Assembly: GCA_937889795.1 (NCBI GenBank)
Contig: CALBZH010000890.1
Location: 1-18,694, forward strand
Direction: 5' to 3'
Source of the DNA: an uncultured Syntrophobacteraceae bacterium
GTDB lineage: Bacteria; Desulfobacterota; Syntrophobacteria; Syntrophobacterales; Syntrophobacteraceae
DNA: 18,694 nt
The notes beneath the pieces are model-generated. The model was not told where the DNA came from. It ran no database searches and saw only the letters and a program-made list of their open reading frames with translations. This document shows positions 14,527-18,694 of this stretch, piece by piece (the stretch's first letter is position 1; each line of letters begins with the position of its first letter). The position numbers and the translations under genes were made by a program.

Positions 14527-16152
14527 TCAATCCCCCTCATGCTGCTCCAGCCCGTGACGTCTAAGCTTCTTGATCAGTCCGAAACGACTCAGCCCCAGCT
14601 TTCGAGCGACCTTGGTCTTGTTTCCCTTGAGCTCCTCCATGACCCTCATGAGAATGCCTTTTTCCAGCCGATCGAGCAAGGTCTTTAGGTCGGTCTCCTT
14701 GGTCAAGGTCGGCTCGCTTTCAGCCGCCCCCTTCCCGCAGATTCTTTCCGACAGATGCCAGCGCTGGATGAGGCTGTTGTCATCGACGAGGACCATCGCC
14801 CGCTCGATTTCGTTCTCCAGCTCCCGGACGTTTCCGGGGAAGGGATAGAGGCTCAGACAGCTTAGCGCTTCATCGGAAAGCCCGAGCACCTTTCGGCCCA
14901 TGATCTGATTGAACTTGTGAATGAAGTGGTTGGCAAGGATCGGGATGTCCCCTTCGCGCTTGCGCAGAGCCGGCAGCGTAACGGGGAAGACGTTCAGCCG
15001 ATAGAAAAGGTCTTCACGGAACAGACCGTTCGTGACGTCCTTTTCAAGATCGCGGCTGGTTGCCGAGATGACACGGACGTCCACTTTCCGCGCTTCCGTC
15101 CCGCCCAAGGGGCGGATCTCGCCTTCCTGCAGCACCCGGAGCAGGCTCACCTGCATGGCGGCCGGCATCTCCCCCACTTCGTCCAGGAAGATGGTCCCCC
15201 CGTGGGCAACTTCGAACAACCCTTTCTTGTCCATGACGGCGCCGGTGAAAGCCCCGCGCTTGTATCCGAAGAGCTCGCTTGCCAGCAAAGATTCCGGGAG
15301 TCCCCCGCAATTCTGTGTGACGAACCGGTTGTTTTTCCGCGGCCCGTTGTAGTGCAGGCAACGCGCGATGAGCTCTTTTCCAGTGCCCGTTTCGCCCCGG
15401 ACCAGGACCGTGATGTCCGAATTGATGGCCTTGTCGCATAGCCGGAAGATTTCCATCATCTCAGTGCTGTTGCCTCGTATGGACTGGAAGCGATGGAGCC
15501 CGCCGACCTCGCGCCAAAGCCAATCGTTTTCCTGCCGGGCGTCCTTGATCCAGCCGTCCTTCATTTCGACGGCCAGTTTGAGCTCTTCGTAGGCGCGCTG
15601 GAGCTCTTCACGGGTTCTGGCGTTGTCGATGGCCATGGACACGGTCCTCGACACCAGGAACAGCAGTCCCAAGTCCTTTTCGCAAAAGGTTCCGACCGTC
15701 TTGTTGCAGGATTCGATGACGCCGACGCGTCGGCCCCGTGCCACGAGAGGAACCGCGACCAGGGAGCGCGTCTGGAAGTCGGTCTGCTTGTCGACCGCCT
15801 TGAAATGCTCGGGAGCCTCGTTGATGTCCGGGACCAGGGCTGCCTCCCCGCTCCGGAAGACTCGCCCCGCGATTCCCGTATCCGCGGGGAATCGGATTTC
15901 CTTTAGCCTTCGGGCGCCCTCCGCCGGATTTCCTTCGGTGGACCGGAAGAAGAGCTCATCTTTGAGTGGGTCGTGCAGGATGATCGCGACGGTTTCGCTC
16001 TGCGTCAGCTCCTTGGCCTTGGTGATGATGGTGGCGAGCATGGCGTCCAGCTCGACGGTTTCGTGCAGTGCGTCGCTGATCTCAAGGAGCCGTCTCAGCT
16101 CGTCAGCGCTTAGCTCGTCTTTCAGGCAATCGGTTAGCGAAGTTGGCGTCAT
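14527..16152 (-). CDS. Sigma-54-dependent transcriptional activator (GAF, AAA+, Fis-type HTH)
   Basis: 541 aa bacterial enhancer-binding protein. GAF sensor domain about 25-180 (VAIILHDPLKDELFF, FPADTGIAGRVFRSGEAALVPDI, SLVAVPLVARGRRVGVIE); coiled-coil linker about 180-215; AAA+ domain about 225-460 with Walker A GETGTGKE (253-260), sigma-54-contacting GAFTGA (300-305), Walker B IFLDE (321-325) and FREDLFYRLNVFPV; Fis-type HTH about 495-533 (GNKTKVARKLGLSRFGLIKKLRRHGL). There is no receiver domain, so it responds to a small ligand through GAF (as in FhlA or NorR types) rather than to a kinase; ligand unknown. ATG 16152 has AAAGGA 4 bases upstream. It converges with the sigma-54 cluster and is the obvious candidate to bind the palindromes at 12697 and 12767. 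Confidence 0.95.
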   Translation of the reverse strand: MTPTSLTDCLKDELSADELRRLLEISDALHETVELDAMLATIITKAKELTQSETVAIILHDPLKDELFFRSTEGNPAEGARRLKEIRFPADTGIAGRVFRSGEAALVPDINEAPEHFKAVDKQTDFQTRSLVAVPLVARGRRVGVIESCNKTVGTFCEKDLGLLFLVSRTVSMAIDNARTREELQRAYEELKLAVEMKDGWIKDARQENDWLWREVGGLHRFQSIRGNSTEMMEIFRLCDKAINSDITVLVRGETGTGKELIARCLHYNGPRKNNRFVTQNCGGLPESLLASELFGYKRGAFTGAVMDKKGLFEVAHGGTIFLDEVGEMPAAMQVSLLRVLQEGEIRPLGGTEARKVDVRVISATSRDLEKDVTNGLFREDLFYRLNVFPVTLPALRKREGDIPILANHFIHKFNQIMGRKVLGLSDEALSCLSLYPFPGNVRELENEIERAMVLVDDNSLIQRWHLSERICGKGAAESEPTLTKETDLKTLLDRLEKGILMRVMEELKGNKTKVARKLGLSRFGLIKKLRRHGLEQHEGD

Positions 16153-16475
16153 ACGGTCCTTTTGTCACACATGTCGGGAGGTTGGCTTGCATTCCCACAA
16201 GAGGCATTGTATGTAGATCGTACCATCCCACGGATAAGAGATCCAGCGAAGTACGCTCAGCACAAATGGGTTTGGTCACCTCGAAATCATTTTTTGAAAC
16301 CGGTACCAGGATGAAGGGGAAGCTCGTTCTGCGAGTCATCCACCATGGCTCCTTCCCTCTGAAGGAGGCGAGGGGGCCATAACGGCTCATTGCCCGATGC
16401 GACGGGTGTCAATCACCCCTCCTTGAAGCATCCTTCGTTGCGGCGGCCGTGTAGACGCCGAAGTTGGCTGAACCC
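16153..16475. other. Divergent intergenic region between the activator and the cyclase
   Basis: 323 bases without a supported gene. On the minus strand a TACAAT at 16206-16211 could be the -10 of the activator promoter, but no good -35 is present. Hairpins: CTCCTTC-CCTCT-GAAGGAG (16349-16367) and GGGTG-TCAAT-CACCC (16404-16418). A 19-codon minus-strand frame starts at 16346 after GGAAGGAG; I do not call it a gene. No sigma-54 promoter found. Confidence 0.5.
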
Positions 16476-18648
16476 ATGGTGCGTGTGTCCAAAGTCTTGC
16501 GGGTCGGACTCGTCACCGGCCTTCTCGGGATCGGGCTGAGTCTGACGCCGGCAGGGCTTTCCCTTGAAGAGCGCTTCGGCCTTCCGCTCCTCTTCTTCCT
16601 CAGGGGAGCCGTGAAGCCTCCCTCTGAGGTGCTGGTGATTGCCTTGGACAAGGAATCCGCGGACCGATTCGGTCTGCCCCCGGAGCCGGCCAGGTGGCCT
16701 CGGTCCCTGCAGGCGGCCTTGGTGAGAAGGCTGCACGAAGCGGGAGCGGCCGTTATCGCCTTCGACGTGGTCTTCGAAGAGCCCCGGCCGGAGGAGCAGG
16801 ACGCGGCACTGGAAGACGCCATTCAGCAAGCAGGGAACGTCGTGCTGTGTGAGTACGTGAAGCAGGATCGGGTCGCGGTCGGATCGGGAGGCGAAGGCTC
16901 CACGGGGAGCCTTGCCTTGCGCCGCATTGTGGGGCCGCTTCCCCGATTCGCCCGGTCTGCCCTCGCGTTGGCTCCATTTCCCCTGCCGAAAGTCCCGGTC
17001 TCGGTGAGCCAATACTGGCTCTCCAAGCCCGAGCTCGGCGACTTGCCGACGCTGCCGGTGGTAACTTTCCAGGCCTTCGGCCTCGACGTCTACGACCGAT
17101 TTCTCGATCTGCTCCGCTCGCTTAGACCGGGAGAAACCGACAAGCTGCCCCGAAGCCGCGAGCAAGTGATCCGTGATCGCGCGGTTTCAACCGTCGTTCG
17201 ATCCCTGCGATCCCTTTTCGCCCGGGAGCCGCGTCTTGCAAAGGAAATCGATTGGGCAATCAAGGCGCAAAGGGGATGGAAGCCGATCCCCGAAGAGGAC
17301 GCCCGTCTGCTTCAATCTCTCGTCAGGATGTACGCGGCACCCGATAGTCGATACCTCAACTTCTACGGACCGCCCGGGTCCTTTACGACGTTGCCGATCC
17401 ACCGGGTGATCCAGCCCGAAGAGGCACCGCTTCCGATCGATCTCAAAGGGAAGGCCGTCTTCGTTGGCGTGTCCCGCCACCGGACCGCCGATCAGGAAGA
17501 CGACTTCTTCACTGTCTTTTCCAAGGAAAGCGGCATCGACCTCACGGGGGTGGAAATCGGCGCAACCGCTTTCGCCAACCTCCTCGAAGATCGCTCCGTC
17601 CGTCCGGTCCCCGTCGCGACTCACCTGACGCTCGTGCTTGCCTGGGGAACCCTCGCGGGGGTGCTCTGCTACCGACTACGCACCAGGGCTGCCATCCCGG
17701 CCCTCTCCGTCTTGTGTGTCGCCGCTCTGCTCCTCGCGGTTGAGGCTCTCAAAGAAGCTGCTGTATGGGCTCCCGTGGTGGTCACCCTCGGCATCCAGAG
17801 CCCCTTCGCCTTCTGGCACGGGCTCTTCTGGCGCCACCGGGACGCCGTTCGAGAGCGACGAAACATCCAGGAAGCTTTCGGCTACTTTCTGCCCAAGGGC
17901 ATCGTCAAACAGCTCGCGGAGGATGTGGCGAATCTGAGGAGCCAGCCCCACATCGCCTCGGGAGTCTGTTTGTGCACGGACGGAGAGCAATACGCGACCC
18001 TTGCCGAGCGATGCGGTCCCAAGGAGCTGATCGGCTTTCTGAACGACTATTACGAGACGATCTTCCCCGTCGTCCAGCACCGCGAGGGCCGGGTTTCGGA
18101 CATCATCGGGGACTCCATGCTGGCAGTCTGGACGGGGGATGCGCCCACAGTGATTCTTCGAGAGCGAGCCTGCCTGGCCGCTCTGGACATCGCCCGGGCC
18201 GTCGAATCCTTCAACGCGTCGCACGGCTCCATGCGGCTTCCAACGCGCATCGGGCTGAGCTTCGGCGAAATGTCCTTCGGCCATGTGGGCGGAGCCGGCC
18301 ATTTCGAATACCGTCCCGTCGGGGATACGGTCAACGTATCCTCGCGCATCGAGGGCTTGAATAAGCCCCTGGGCACCAAGATCCTCGCCGCCGAGGAGGT
18401 TGTGGGCGGGGTGGAGGGGCTGAAGACGCGGGAGCTCGGAAGCTTCGTTCTCGCCGGCAAATCCAGGCCGGTCACGATCCATGAGCTCCTCTGCCGGAGC
18501 GAGGAGGCGGAGCCGTTGGTCGATGACCTGTGCGGTCTATTCGGCCGGGGGCTCGAGGCTTACGGGAGCCGGGACTGGGACGGCGCCGGCCGGTGGTTCC
18601 GGAAGGTTTTGGAGCTGCGCGACGCGGACGGCCCGGCACGGTTCTACA
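16476..18648 (+). CDS. CHASE2-domain class III adenylate/guanylate cyclase, 3' truncated by adapter
   Basis: 724 codons before adapter. Layout: N-terminal membrane helix about 8-28; extracytoplasmic CHASE2 about 30-375 (VLVIALDKESADRFG, AAVIAFDVVFEEPRPEEQDAALEDAI, LKGKAVFVGVS); three helices about 380-450; cyclase catalytic domain about 495-670; then the start of a TPR-like helix pair (GRGLEAYGSRDWDGAGRWFRKVLELRD). Catalytic metal residues Asp502 and Asp546 (IIGDSMLAVW) and transition-state Asn620/Arg624 (VNVSSR) are intact, so nucleotide cyclisation is expected. The two purine-recognition positions are Asp542 and Arg613, not Lys/Asp (ATP) or Glu/Cys (GTP). Start: ATG 16476 or in-frame TTG 16464; neither has a clear Shine-Dalgarno. 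The terminal peptide KIGRASCRERV is adapter-derived and excluded. Confidence 0.92.
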
Positions 18649-18694
18649 AGATCGGAAGAGCGTCGTGTAGGGAAAGAGTGTAGATCTCGGTGGT
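18649..18694. other. Illumina universal adapter (non-genomic)
   Basis: Begins AGATCGGAAGAGCGTCGTGT and continues through GGGAAAGAGTGTAGATCTCG to GGTGGT, the reverse complement of the Illumina universal (P5/read-1) adapter. Together with bases 1-46 it shows the contig ends are library-derived. Confidence 0.98.

Noticed and set aside
14478..14564. 28-codon plus-strand frame starting at the TGATG overlap after the GcvH-like gene
   Set aside because: It runs through the terminator hairpin and into the antisense of the activator gene; low likelihood of being real.
16286..16346. 19-codon minus-strand frame after GGAAGGAG, upstream of the sigma-54 activator
   Set aside because: The ribosome binding site is only 2 bases from the ATG, the peptide has no notable features and no promoter is evident.
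1..18694. CRISPR arrays, insertion sequences, phage genes, rRNA, complete tRNA genes
   Set aside because: I scanned for direct repeat arrays, transposase or integrase proteins and RNA gene signatures and saw none.

Overview
The window is an assembled piece of genomic DNA from a Gram-negative, GC-rich bacterium. I infer Desulfobacterota (the former Deltaproteobacteria, Syntrophobacter-like relatives), but no 16S or other marker is present to prove it. The reasons are a TonB-dependent outer-membrane receptor beside an orphan ABC-type binding protein and a hybrid kinase, a single long Rel/SpoT enzyme, a short-form bacterial IspG, a Cys-motif/GcvH-like protein and a sigma-54 activator. Both ends are Illumina library adapter, not genome: bases 1-46 carry the index-read adapter and bases 18649-18694 the universal adapter. 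Genuine sequence is therefore about 47-18648, and the first and last genes are cut artificially.

Left part (47-4940, minus strand): a tight three-gene operon of TonB-dependent receptor, periplasmic ABC_sub_bind protein and CHASE8-like hybrid histidine kinase (3' end lost to adapter). Spacings are 2 and 9 bases. No permease or ATPase is present, so the unit looks like ligand capture plus signalling. It has a candidate promoter at 5190-5218, a leader of roughly 240 bases and a TTG start with a strong ribosome binding site.

Middle (5278-9423, minus strand): a monocistronic HU gene with its own promoter and hairpin; a gap of about 450 bases that may encode a small RNA; then ispG followed 15 bases later by rel, sharing a promoter at 9395-9423. 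The Rel protein keeps its synthetase residues but has substitutions at two hydrolase catalytic positions.

9669-12506: glgA (plus) and mgtE (minus) converge on a hairpin that covers both stop codons.

12507-16152 is the most novel part. A sigma-54 type promoter (12905-12920) precedes a plus-strand cluster of an 85-aa unknown protein, a 66-aa double-CxxC protein, a possible 34-aa peptide and a 292-aa protein with a Cys-rich N-terminus and a GcvH-like domain whose lipoyl lysine is replaced by arginine. Two 17-bp palindromes of the form TGTCAA-N5-TTGACA lie about 156 and 226 bases upstream of the predicted start, where enhancer sites of sigma-54 activators normally sit. A GAF-AAA+-Fis-type sigma-54 activator is encoded convergently right after the cluster. 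Promoter, enhancer-like sites, target genes and activator together look like a self-contained regulon of unknown function.

Right part (16476-18648, plus): a CHASE2 class III nucleotide cyclase, cut by the adapter, with metal and transition-state residues intact but an unusual pair at the two purine-recognition positions.
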